DNA of 34,148 bases from an uncultured Lachnospiraceae bacterium. Its GTDB lineage: Bacteria; Bacillota; Clostridia; Lachnospirales; Lachnospiraceae. The position numbers were made by a program, and so were the translations under genes. The stretch is from NCBI GenBank assembly GCA_910579615.1, contig CAJTUA010000032.1, positions 1 through 34,148 on the forward strand. Direction: 5' to 3'. This document shows, piece by piece, positions 7,872 through 15,817 of this stretch (positions are counted from its first letter, which is position 1; each line of letters begins with the position of its first letter). The notes beneath the pieces are model-generated. The model had not been told where the DNA came from. It made no database searches and saw only the letters and a program-made list of their open reading frames with translations.

Positions 7872-9296
7872 ATGAGAAAATCAGGGGCAAAAAAGGCAAG
7901 AAGATGGTGCGCGGTACTTTTAACGGCACTGTGCGTGGTGACGATGTTTGCCGGATGCGGGAAAAGCGGAAGCAAACAGGGCGCAGACGGCGAGATTTCG
8001 CTGGAGTTCTGGTCAATTTATCCGGAGGGCGACCCGAATTACGACTGGATGCTGTCCGTGATTGAGCGGTTTGAGAAGGAACATGAAAACATCAAAATCC
8101 ATTACACGGGGATTTCGTTCTGGGATTATTTTACAAAAATCACAACTGCGATGACGGACCCGACCGGACCGGATATTTATTTACAGACAATCAAGGATAC
8201 GTCCGACCGTGCCAGAGGCGGGGTGTCGATGAACCTGACACCGTTTTTTGACGGGGGTTTCCATGCGGGAACGGAATTCTTTTATGAGGAGGATGTGTTC
8301 CCAATGACGTATGAGGGCAATGTGTACGGCGTGCCATATGCGCTGGATAACCGTGTGCTCTATTATAATATTGATTTGATGAACGCGCTGAAGGAAAGTA
8401 CGGATGAGGACTGGAAGAAAACAAAGGTGGCGAACAAGGAAGGCACGACCATCACGGGCAAACCGGATGATTTGGTGGATGAGAATGGCAATGTCAGGGC
8501 GCCGAGAACCTGGGATGAGCTGCTTGCATGGCAGGAGCTTCTGACTGTGACACAGGACGGGAAAATCACGCAGCTGGGTTTTGATGTAAATGTCGGGAAT
8601 TTCAAAATTGAAAATGTAGTCTGGACGAACGGCGGCGAATTTTTTGACGGGGAAGGAAATCCGATTGTGGACACAGACGCGGGGGTGAGGAAGGGCTTTG
8701 AGGTCTGGTACGAGCTTACGCACACACTTTCTTCCGCGAGGGTCAATGCCTTTTTGGATACCGCGGGGGATAACACGACGAATTTGTTCTGGTCCGGCAA
8801 GGTGGCGATTATGATTGCGACCAATGAAATCCCTTGGCAGAACGATAAACTCGGCGATGAGAAAATCCCGATGGGGGCAGCTCCGGTTCCGTATAACGGC
8901 GTGGAGGAGAACCATTACAATTTTACCGGCGGTTTTTCCCTGGAGCTGGCGAAGCGTCTGGAAAAGGAGTCGGAGGAAGTACAGCAGGCGGCGTTTGCAT
9001 TCATAAAATATTTGTGCAGCGAGGAAATCCAGGTGGAGGTATTGACCGAAACCAGCAATATGCCGGCAAATATCAAGAGCTATGATGCGCTGTTTGCGTC
9101 CATTACCGACCCGGAAAAATTGGTGGTGCTTGAGGAAATGAGCCACCGCAAGGCGTATGATTATATTTATGACGCACCGAACTGGTGGGGGGAAATCCAG
9201 AATGCCTTAACGGATTATACCGCGGACAAAAGAACGCTGGAACAGAGCCTGCAGCGCGCGCAGAATGCGATTTTGCAGCTGAAGGCGAGCTATTGA
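7872..9296 (+). CDS. Carbohydrate ABC transporter substrate-binding lipoprotein
   Basis: Extracellular sugar-binding protein of the SBP family 1 (MalE-like) fold, 474 residues, lipid-anchored through Cys29 in MFAGC after a basic and hydrophobic signal peptide. The start at 7872 is fixed by GGAGGAGG just upstream; earlier in-frame starts would put extra residues before the signal. The mature region opens with ISLEFWSIYPEGDP and contains VYGVPYALDNRVLYYNIDLMN and TWDELLAWQELL, typical of CUT1 binding proteins. It lies between its two permease genes and is separated from the first by two strong hairpins, which could give it higher mRNA stability. The ligand is inferred from context to be an alpha-mannoside. 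Confidence 0.92.
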   Translation: MRKSGAKKARRWCAVLLTALCVVTMFAGCGKSGSKQGADGEISLEFWSIYPEGDPNYDWMLSVIERFEKEHENIKIHYTGISFWDYFTKITTAMTDPTGPDIYLQTIKDTSDRARGGVSMNLTPFFDGGFHAGTEFFYEEDVFPMTYEGNVYGVPYALDNRVLYYNIDLMNALKESTDEDWKKTKVANKEGTTITGKPDDLVDENGNVRAPRTWDELLAWQELLTVTQDGKITQLGFDVNVGNFKIENVVWTNGGEFFDGEGNPIVDTDAGVRKGFEVWYELTHTLSSARVNAFLDTAGDNTTNLFWSGKVAIMIATNEIPWQNDKLGDEKIPMGAAPVPYNGVEENHYNFTGGFSLELAKRLEKESEEVQQAAFAFIKYLCSEEIQVEVLTETSNMPANIKSYDALFASITDPEKLVVLEEMSHRKAYDYIYDAPNWWGEIQNALTDYTADKRTLEQSLQRAQNAILQLKASY

Positions 9297-9373
9297 TGCG
9301 CACAGAACCGGACGTCTTTAAAGGAATTGGGGCGTGCCGCCTTTTGCACAGGGTACCATGACGGTTTGGCGCA
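9297..9373. repeat. Intergenic imperfect palindrome after the binding-protein gene
   Basis: TGCGCACAGAACCG (9297-9310), beginning right after the stop codon, pairs imperfectly with CGGTTTGGCGCA (9362-9373), folding the whole 77-bp gap into one hairpin. There is no terminator T run, and the next gene has its own AAGGAGG site. Confidence 0.45.
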
Positions 9374-9391
9374 CAAAAAGGAGGAGATAAG

Positions 9392-10276
9392 ATGAAACGA
9401 AAAGGCGGAAAAAAGAAACGGAAGGAGGCGGTGCTGGGTTATCTGTTTGCCGCGCCTTGGATTATCGGGTTTGTGGTGCTGATGGCGTTCCCTCTGTTCT
9501 ACTCTTTGTACCTTTCTTTTACCAATGCGACGACCACGTCCATGGTAACGCAGTGGCGGGGAATCTCGTATTACAAAACAATATTGTCAGACCCGGTATT
9601 TTGGAGCAGTGTCAGAAACACGCTGAAATTCGTCCTCTTAAGCGTTCCGCTCAACCTGCTGTTTTCGCTCTATCTGGCGCTGCTGCTGAATGCGAAGGTG
9701 CCGGGCAGGAAGCTGTTCCGGGCACTGTATTACATCCCGACGCTTGTAACGATTGTAGCAGTGGTATATTTGTGGAGACAGCTTCTTGGAGCATCCGGTG
9801 TCATCAACCAGGTATTGGCATGGTTTGGCGTACAAGGACCGGACTGGTTCCACGATTATACCTGGGCAACGCCCGGTCTTGCCATTATGGGGATGTGGAG
9901 CGTGGGAGGTACGGTAGTCATTTTCCTTTCCTCCTTGACGGATGTCCCGGCAGAACTGTATGAGGCGGTCAGCGTGGACGGGGGCGGTTGGTTTAAGAAA
10001 TTTTTCCATGTGACACTGCCCATTATCTCCCCGATTTTGTTTTACAATCTGCTGACCGCAACCATCGCGGCATTCCAGATTTTTGTACAGCCGATGCTGA
10101 TGACAGGCGGGGAGTACAATACAAATTATCTTGGCTATACCATCTACACGACTGGGTTTACCGTGGGCAGGCAGGGCTACGCCTCGGCAATGTCGTGGAT
10201 TATGCTGGCGATTGTGGGAGTGTTTGTGCTCGTGATACAGCTCGCAAGAAAAAAATGGGCATTTTATAATGATTAG
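9392..10276 (+). CDS. Carbohydrate ABC transporter permease, MalF type
   Basis: Second membrane subunit of the sugar importer, 294 residues. After a Lys/Arg-rich N-terminus it shows the first helix motif GYLFAAPWIIGFVVLMAFPLFYSLYLSF typical of UgpA/MalF-like proteins. Its EAA loop, LYEAVSVDGGGWFKKFFHVTLP, is at about 190-211, and there are about six membrane helices in all. AAGGAGGAG precedes the ATG. It pairs with the MalG-type permease encoded 1.7 kb upstream. The gene is followed directly by the first tandem block of hairpin elements, which separates transporter genes from the surface-protein genes in the same operon. Confidence 0.92.
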   Translation: MKRKGGKKKRKEAVLGYLFAAPWIIGFVVLMAFPLFYSLYLSFTNATTTSMVTQWRGISYYKTILSDPVFWSSVRNTLKFVLLSVPLNLLFSLYLALLLNAKVPGRKLFRALYYIPTLVTIVAVVYLWRQLLGASGVINQVLAWFGVQGPDWFHDYTWATPGLAIMGMWSVGGTVVIFLSSLTDVPAELYEAVSVDGGGWFKKFFHVTLPIISPILFYNLLTATIAAFQIFVQPMLMTGGEYNTNYLGYTIYTTGFTVGRQGYASAMSWIMLAIVGVFVLVIQLARKKWAFYND

Positions 10277-10280
10277 CAAC

Positions 10281-10505
10281 CGGAACTCATAAAACAGCAT
10301 ATTCCCGGACAACGCCCCCAGAAGAATTTATGGGAGCGGAGCGGACAGAAAATCTTCTGCTGATAATGGGTGCTGGTAGGGAATATGCGGAACTTAAAAA
10401 ACAGCATATTCCCGGACAACGCCCCAGAAGAATTTATGGGAGCGGAGCGGACAGAAAATCTTCTGCTGATAATGGGTGTTGGTAGGGAATATGCGGAACT
10501 TAAAA
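10281..10505. repeat. Hairpin element family, block 1 (two tandem copies)
   Basis: Two near-identical copies with a 107-bp period. Each has an outer stem GCATATTCCC/GGGAATATGC (10297-10306 with 10379-10388; 10404-10413 with 10485-10494) and a second stem, CAACGCC/GGTGTTG in copy 2 with a G-U pair. A third stem is built on AGAAGA/TCTTCT, and the apical region contains GGAGCGGAGCGGACAG. Copies are joined and bounded by GGAACT plus an A-rich linker. A boundary CGGAACT at 10281-10287 hints at an older copy. The block ends 2-3 bp before the AAGGAG of the next gene. Confidence 0.9.
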
Positions 10506-10518
10506 TAAGGAGAAGCGT

Positions 10519-12237
10519 ATGAAATTGAAAATGAAAAAAGGTATGATGTTACTGGCCGCACTGGTATGCATGGTGGTGCTTGGCGCATGTACGGCGGTGC
10601 AGGTGAGCGGGGAACTGGAACTTAATTCGGACGGGAGCGGAACCAGAAAAATTGTGGGTCTGATTGCAAAGCAGGATTATCAGGACGGTTACGGCAGCGC
10701 GTATTACTATTTAAAGCAGCATGGGGACGAACTTGCAGCTTCCCTCTCCGAAATTTATGCGCAGAACGTGCAGGGAAGCAGCGAATGGTTAAAGATTGCG
10801 GTGGACGACACCGGAAGCGACTGGGAGGTTGTGACCTTATCTTTTGATTTTTCTTCCTTTGCGGAATATCAGGAGAGGCTGCGCGCGCTGGCATATAACG
10901 GGGACTATTCGGAAAATTATGCTGACCCGCAGATTGTGCAAGAGGATGGGAAGGTTGCCGGATATTCCGAATCCGCATCGGTGATGACCGCTATTTTCAA
11001 GAGTCTGCAGATGTCGGTTATGGCGGATGAGGAAATGTATGACGAGCGCTGCATGAAGGACGGGGAAGCCCTCAATGACGGCTCCGCGGATGGGCAGCTT
11101 GGGGATTACGGCGTGGAATTAATCAAGCCGGAGAATGGAACTGGCTTTACACTTTTACTTGATGGTCAGGAGGCATTAGAACTTGCGGCAGTGGATGGTG
11201 CATTTACCTATTCGGCGGCAGGAAGCGGGGAAGAGGAAGTACATGAGACGAGCCTTGTATTGGATTACCGTTTTGACGGCGATTTGACAAACAAGGGCAG
11301 CGCAGAAGACAATGACCTTGTACAGGGAGTGGGTTCTTCTTCCACGGAGACCGTCTTTGGTGAAGGAATTGACGGGCAGGCAGTGATTTTTGACGGCACA
11401 AGCTATCTTGCTTCCCCAAATAAAACCTACAGCTACAAGGAAATGACCATCAGCTTTTATTACCGGATGGACGAGTATACACAGACAGATACCGGGGCGA
11501 ACATGGTGCTTGTCCCGGCAGGGCTTGGGGCGCTTGGCAGCGGCGTGATTGATGTGGAATTTATCAACGAGGCAGAAGTTGGGGCGACCATGCTTCTTGG
11601 CAAGATGAACAGCTCGAACTGGCAGACGCAGGATAAACTGTATTCTGAGGGATATTTTATGGAATCCCATCTGTCTGAGTGGCACTGCTACACGCTGGTA
11701 TACCAGAATGAGTACGGCGAGGACGGAGCGATTGACGATGCCTTTGTGTATATGTACATTGACGGCAAACTGGCGGCGCGTGCAAGGCTGTCGGTGGCGG
11801 CAGGACTGACCTTCAGCCTTGGAAGCTATGACGATGGCTCCGCAGGGGAACCGAACGGCGGCTTTAATGTGGGCGGTTATTTTGAGAATGGTCTGGTAAA
11901 GCGGGGATGCACGGGTGCGCTTGACAATCTGATGGTATTTGACGGTGCATTAAGTGAAGAGGAAATCAATGAGCTTTGCTATACCGTAAAGGTGGATAAG
12001 GAGTATGACCCGGATGTTGTGGATACCATAGAGCCTTCCGAAGAGGAAACGACACCTACGCCAGCTCCGACCGCGACGAATGCACCGGATACAGACAAAA
12101 CACCGTCCGTTACAAAACCGGACAAGACAGAGGAAGGAAACGCAAATCCTACGGTTATTATCGTAATCGTTGTTGTCGTTGTCCTCTTAGCGGCAGGCGT
12201 GGCGGTTGTTCTTGCAAAGAAAAAGAAAGACAAATAA
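10519..12237 (+). CDS. Lipoprotein with LamG-like domain and C-terminal membrane helix
   Basis: Surface protein of 572 residues. A signal peptide ends in VVLGAC (lipid Cys24). Residues 25 to about 240 form a domain starting VSGELELNSDGSGTRKI, reminiscent of LppM-like lipoproteins. Residues about 245-480 form a LamG/concanavalin-like jelly roll (LDYRFDGDLTNKG, GQAVIFDGTSYL, ALDNLMVFDGALSEEEINEL), a fold that often binds carbohydrate. A Thr/Pro-rich linker leads to a strongly hydrophobic helix and a KKKKDK tail. Two membrane anchors in one protein is unusual. AAGGAG lies seven bases before the ATG. By position it probably captures or presents glycans for the importer. No catalytic residues are evident, and the function is inferred. 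Confidence 0.8.
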   Translation: MKLKMKKGMMLLAALVCMVVLGACTAVQVSGELELNSDGSGTRKIVGLIAKQDYQDGYGSAYYYLKQHGDELAASLSEIYAQNVQGSSEWLKIAVDDTGSDWEVVTLSFDFSSFAEYQERLRALAYNGDYSENYADPQIVQEDGKVAGYSESASVMTAIFKSLQMSVMADEEMYDERCMKDGEALNDGSADGQLGDYGVELIKPENGTGFTLLLDGQEALELAAVDGAFTYSAAGSGEEEVHETSLVLDYRFDGDLTNKGSAEDNDLVQGVGSSSTETVFGEGIDGQAVIFDGTSYLASPNKTYSYKEMTISFYYRMDEYTQTDTGANMVLVPAGLGALGSGVIDVEFINEAEVGATMLLGKMNSSNWQTQDKLYSEGYFMESHLSEWHCYTLVYQNEYGEDGAIDDAFVYMYIDGKLAARARLSVAAGLTFSLGSYDDGSAGEPNGGFNVGGYFENGLVKRGCTGALDNLMVFDGALSEEEINELCYTVKVDKEYDPDVVDTIEPSEEETTPTPAPTATNAPDTDKTPSVTKPDKTEEGNANPTVIIVIVVVVVLLAAGVAVVLAKKKKDK

Positions 12238-12274
12238 GAATGCAGGGCGGGAGAGAATGGAAAAATTTGCAAAA

Positions 12275-12311
12275 CCGCGGCAGAAGCGGCCGGTAAACCC
12301 GGAAGCCGCGG
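12275..12311. repeat. GC-rich intergenic hairpin
   Basis: CCGCGGC (12275-12281) pairs with GCCGCGG (12305-12311), with a further CCGG/CCGG pairing inside. It lies in the 113-bp gap between two lipoprotein genes and lacks a T run, so it is unlikely to be a full terminator. Confidence 0.5.
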
Positions 12312-12350
12312 GGGAGTCCAGTATAAACCGGAGAGAGGGAGGTACTGCGA

Positions 12351-14666
12351 GTGAAAAAAAGAGGACTTGCCCTCCTGCTCTGCTTCCTGCTTGCGGCGGC
12401 TTCGGCCGCCTGCGGCGGGAGCGGAGGACAGGAAGATGGCGGAAAGCAGGAACAGGAGGATGGCAGCCGCAAGGACGGGGAGAACTCCGGGAAGGAAGAC
12501 GGCAGTCTTGGGGATGACAGCCAGGAACCGGGAAACAAAAGCCCTGAAGATGGCAGTCCCGGAATTGAAAACAGCAATCAGGGGGAGGTTGGAACTATGC
12601 TGACACTGAACGCGGTGGATGAAAGGCATGCAGCGATTGTCAACGGCAGCGGAATGAGCGGTTCCGAGGGCAGGATACACCTGCATTCGGCCGATGCAGA
12701 TACCATGTATAAAGGGCAGGAGAAAACCTTTGTTTTTGATATCGGGCACACCGAAAAGCTGGGTGCGTTATATATCTGGAATTACAACGCGAAGGATGAT
12801 ATCGGCTCTGGCCTGAAAGAAGTCGAAATCAGCATTTCGGAGGATGGCGAGAATTATTCCGAGCCGGAAAAATATACCTTGGCACAGGCGGCAGGGGAGG
12901 AAAATCAGCCTGCCACCAATACCGTGGATGGAACGCCAATCGATTTTGAGGGGATGAGCGCAAGGTATATTAAAATTTATGTGCTTGGCAATTATGGCGG
13001 GGATTCGTATGGGCTTAGTGCGCTGCGCCTGTTCCGCTACCGCCAGCCAGCCGTAGCAGGGGAGAGCATTTCCTGCACGCCGGTAGAACGTTATGTCAAT
13101 AATGTTTGGTCGGCGCAGCCAGAGCAATACAGCCTGACAAACGGCAGCGGTTTAAGCGATTTCCGCAGGGAAGACGCGCTGCATGACAATGAGCCGGAGC
13201 ACATGTATTTGCAGGATGCGAAAGCATTGGATTTTACGATTGATTTGAAGGGAGAATACCCGGTTGATAAAATTGTGGTATGGAATTATAACGACCCGGA
13301 GCATCTGGATTACGGTGTGAAGAAATTCCGGCTGAAGGTGTCGGATGATTATTCCCTCTGGACGACCATTGGCAATTATACGATGGAGCAGGCGGATGGG
13401 AGCAGCGGGATTGCCCCTTCCATAAGCATTGCGCTGGACAATATCCATGCCCATTATATCCGTCTGGAGCTTATGGAGACTTTTAGCAAGGAGAAGGTCG
13501 GGCTTTCTGAGGTCAGCGTATTTATGGGGGAAGGGTGGTACTGCGAGAGCGAGTCGGATTATACGGCGCTTCTTTCGAATTATGAAGGATGGGCGGGCGC
13601 GGACGGTATTTATACCGTAAACCTTGACGGCAAGGATGCAGTGTATGGCGAGGAGGCAAAGGACGCAAAGACATTCTTTGTTTTCAGCGATACGATTCTC
13701 TCGGACGTCAACCCGGTAACAGGCCTGCGCAGCAATGTGACGATGGTCAACAATACAAGTGCGCTGCTGACCGGAAAGGCGGCGGACCCGGCAAAGATGG
13801 AGTTTTATTATCCGGGGAAGGATGGGACAGCAAATATTGTGCCAGACCCTCTGATTCCTGCGACGAAACAGGGGAAATTCATCTATTATTGGCTGGGGGA
13901 TACTTTTGTAAGCGGGGATTTTCTGTATGTGTATGCGCTGCGCGTTGATTCGGTGGACGGGGTATTTGGGTTCGCGCAGATTGGCGTAGACTTGGCGCGC
14001 TACGATATCCGGGATGGAAATGTGGATTTTGACTCGCTTACCATCATCAATGACGATAACATGCGTCTGTGCAGTGCCACGGATGCAGCGCGCAAATGGT
14101 ATTTCGGCGGCGCGGTTTACCAGAGCACAGAACAGGCGGGTGTAATGTATCCGGACGGCTATGTATATGTGTACGGCTATGAGGATTTGGAAGGCGAAGG
14201 CAGGAGGCTTGTTGTGGCAAGGGTGCTGCCGGAGGAAATTGAGGATTTTAGCAAATATGAATATCTGGCGGAGGACGGCAGTTTTTACAGCCAGGTACCG
14301 GAGCGTTTTATGGTGCTGGCGCAGGATGTCGCGCCGGAATGCAGCGTGACGCAGATGACATCGGGGGAGCATAAGGGAAAATACCTGTTTATCAATACGC
14401 ATTTTACCAACACTGCGACCATCAAGGCATCCATTTCGGATTCCCCTTATGGTGTGTTTACGGGCAAGACTACCATCTATGTGCATGATACCTGCCTTAC
14501 AGTGCCAGGCAAGGGCAATAATACTTACAATGCAAAGGCACATCCTGCCCTGTCCGGGGAGAATGAGCTGATTCTTTCGTACAATGTGAACGGGGATGAC
14601 TGCTTCAAATATGCGGATATCTACCGGCCGAGATTTTTGCGGCTTGGGATGGTGCAGCAAAAGTAG
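12351..14666 (+). CDS. Lipoprotein with two discoidin-like domains and a predicted beta-propeller
   Basis: Secreted lipid-anchored protein of 771 residues with a GTG start preceded by GGGAGG. The lipobox ends at Cys21, followed by about 45 residues of Gly/Glu/Asp/Lys low-complexity linker. Two F5/8 type C (discoidin-like) modules follow at about 80-235 and 240-395; both carry the paired signatures xxWNYN and ARYIKIYVL or AHYIRLELM. The C-terminal 370 residues (GWAGADGIYTVNLDG, TFFVFSDTILSD, MYPDGYVYVYGYED, ISDSPYGVFTG) look like the DUF5005/DUF4185-type five-bladed propeller, related in fold to GH43-like enzymes. The related DUF4185 group includes endo-arabinanases (GH183), so an extracellular glycoside hydrolase is plausible. 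Encoded in the mannoside operon, it may trim a surface glycan before import. The activity is unproven. Confidence 0.75.
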   Translation: MKKRGLALLLCFLLAAASAACGGSGGQEDGGKQEQEDGSRKDGENSGKEDGSLGDDSQEPGNKSPEDGSPGIENSNQGEVGTMLTLNAVDERHAAIVNGSGMSGSEGRIHLHSADADTMYKGQEKTFVFDIGHTEKLGALYIWNYNAKDDIGSGLKEVEISISEDGENYSEPEKYTLAQAAGEENQPATNTVDGTPIDFEGMSARYIKIYVLGNYGGDSYGLSALRLFRYRQPAVAGESISCTPVERYVNNVWSAQPEQYSLTNGSGLSDFRREDALHDNEPEHMYLQDAKALDFTIDLKGEYPVDKIVVWNYNDPEHLDYGVKKFRLKVSDDYSLWTTIGNYTMEQADGSSGIAPSISIALDNIHAHYIRLELMETFSKEKVGLSEVSVFMGEGWYCESESDYTALLSNYEGWAGADGIYTVNLDGKDAVYGEEAKDAKTFFVFSDTILSDVNPVTGLRSNVTMVNNTSALLTGKAADPAKMEFYYPGKDGTANIVPDPLIPATKQGKFIYYWLGDTFVSGDFLYVYALRVDSVDGVFGFAQIGVDLARYDIRDGNVDFDSLTIINDDNMRLCSATDAARKWYFGGAVYQSTEQAGVMYPDGYVYVYGYEDLEGEGRRLVVARVLPEEIEDFSKYEYLAEDGSFYSQVPERFMVLAQDVAPECSVTQMTSGEHKGKYLFINTHFTNTATIKASISDSPYGVFTGKTTIYVHDTCLTVPGKGNNTYNAKAHPALSGENELILSYNVNGDDCFKYADIYRPRFLRLGMVQQK

Positions 14667-14794
14667 GGTTGGAAATGGAAAAAAATTGGTAACATCAGAA
14701 CGCAGCCCGGCATGGTTTCGGGGAGGAAATAACTGTGAAATGGCAAAAAAGCGGCATGGTATGCGCGTATGCGGCATGATGCAAGGAGGAAGAC

Positions 14795-15673
14795 ATGTAC
14801 AAAATAGGAATTGACATCGGCGGGATGAGCGCGAAATTCGGGCTGGTAAAAGAGGAACGGATTCTTGCGCAGAAGATAATAGAAACGGGCGCGGACCTTG
14901 AGTACGATGCGTTCCTTTCTGCTGCCGCTGCGTGCATTGCCGCGCTGCGAAAGGAACAGGAAGTGGCGGCGGTCGGTGTCAGTTCCTGTGGACTGATTGA
15001 CAGCGGGCAGGGGAAAATTGTCTATTCTAATAATATTGCCTGGGAAGAAAAGACGATTGCAAAAGACCTGCAAAGATGCACGAACCTTCCGGTGAAAGTG
15101 GCGAACGATGCGAAATGTGCAGCGCTTGCCGAGGCGGTGTATGGCGCAGGGCGTTCCTATAAAAGAGTGTGTATGCTTACGCTTGGAACCGGGGTGGGCG
15201 GCGGGTTTGTCTGTGAGCGCCGCCTGCCGGAAGGAATTTACGGGGACGGGGACGGCATTTTAGGACATATTACCGTAGAACGCGGGGGCAGACCATGCAG
15301 CTGTGGCAGGAAGGGATGCCTTGAGGCGTATGCATCCGCAACGGCTGTTATGGCGGCTTACCGGGAAGAAACGGGACTTTCCCTGACGGCGAAGGAGATT
15401 TTTTCGCGGGCAGGGCAGGGGGAGGAAGCCGCTTTGAAGGTGGTTGCACAGTTCCGGTATTATCTTGCGGAAGGGATAACGAGCCTTGTCAATGTGCTGC
15501 GCCCGGAAGTGGTGGTGATTGGCGGGGGACTCGCGGGTTCTGCCGGGCTTTTTATCAAGGAAGTGGAAGAGCAGGTCAACCGGTACGCGTTCGGCGGTGC
15601 GCTTCTTCCGGTCAAGGTGGATGCCGCGCAGCTTGGAAATGGGGCGGGTATGATTGGCGCGGCGCTGCTGTGA
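14795..15673 (+). CDS. ROK-family sugar kinase, probable mannokinase or glucokinase
   Basis: ATP-dependent hexokinase of 292 residues, cytosolic. The N-terminal phosphate-binding loop is DIGGMSAKFGLV; Met replaces the usual Thr of DIGGT. The catalytic region includes NDAKCAALAE, and LTLGTGVGGGF binds ATP. The ROK zinc site is intact: His158 in GHITVE and Cys168, Cys170 and Cys175 in CSCGRKGCLE. AAGGAGGA precedes the ATG. It sits immediately before the mannose-6-phosphate isomerase gene, so phosphorylation of mannose released by the GH38 enzymes is the likely role. Glucose or fructose cannot be excluded from sequence alone. Confidence 0.88.
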   Translation: MYKIGIDIGGMSAKFGLVKEERILAQKIIETGADLEYDAFLSAAAACIAALRKEQEVAAVGVSSCGLIDSGQGKIVYSNNIAWEEKTIAKDLQRCTNLPVKVANDAKCAALAEAVYGAGRSYKRVCMLTLGTGVGGGFVCERRLPEGIYGDGDGILGHITVERGGRPCSCGRKGCLEAYASATAVMAAYREETGLSLTAKEIFSRAGQGEEAALKVVAQFRYYLAEGITSLVNVLRPEVVVIGGGLAGSAGLFIKEVEEQVNRYAFGGALLPVKVDAAQLGNGAGMIGAALL

Positions 15674-15687
15674 GCGGCGGCAAATAG

Positions 15688-15755
15688 GCCAGAGTGGTGC
15701 TCTGGCATCAAGGGGCAGACATGCCTGGTACAGCACTGTTATCAAGGGGAGACAG
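15688..15755. repeat. Small hairpin and direct repeat between kinase and isomerase genes
   Basis: GCCAGAG (15688-15694) pairs with CTCTGGC (15700-15706). It is followed by two near-copies of ATCAAGGGG(C)AGACA at 15707 and 15741. The 144-bp gap holds no gene; the isomerase has its own GGAGGG site. Confidence 0.5.
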
Positions 15756-15817
15756 ATGTGGGTGGCGCGGCGGTATTGGAACGGCGCAATTTTTTATAGA
15801 AGACGGAGGGAAAGAAC

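Noticed and set aside
13152..14777. Long minus-strand open frame (541 codons)
   Set aside because: Antisense of the propeller lipoprotein gene with His/Arg/Ile-rich composition, no ribosome binding site and no domain.
14735..14779. 15-codon reading frame with a GGGAGGA site before the ROK kinase gene
   Set aside because: No homology or composition support and it overlaps the gap just before a well-placed ribosome binding site; too weak to call a leader peptide.
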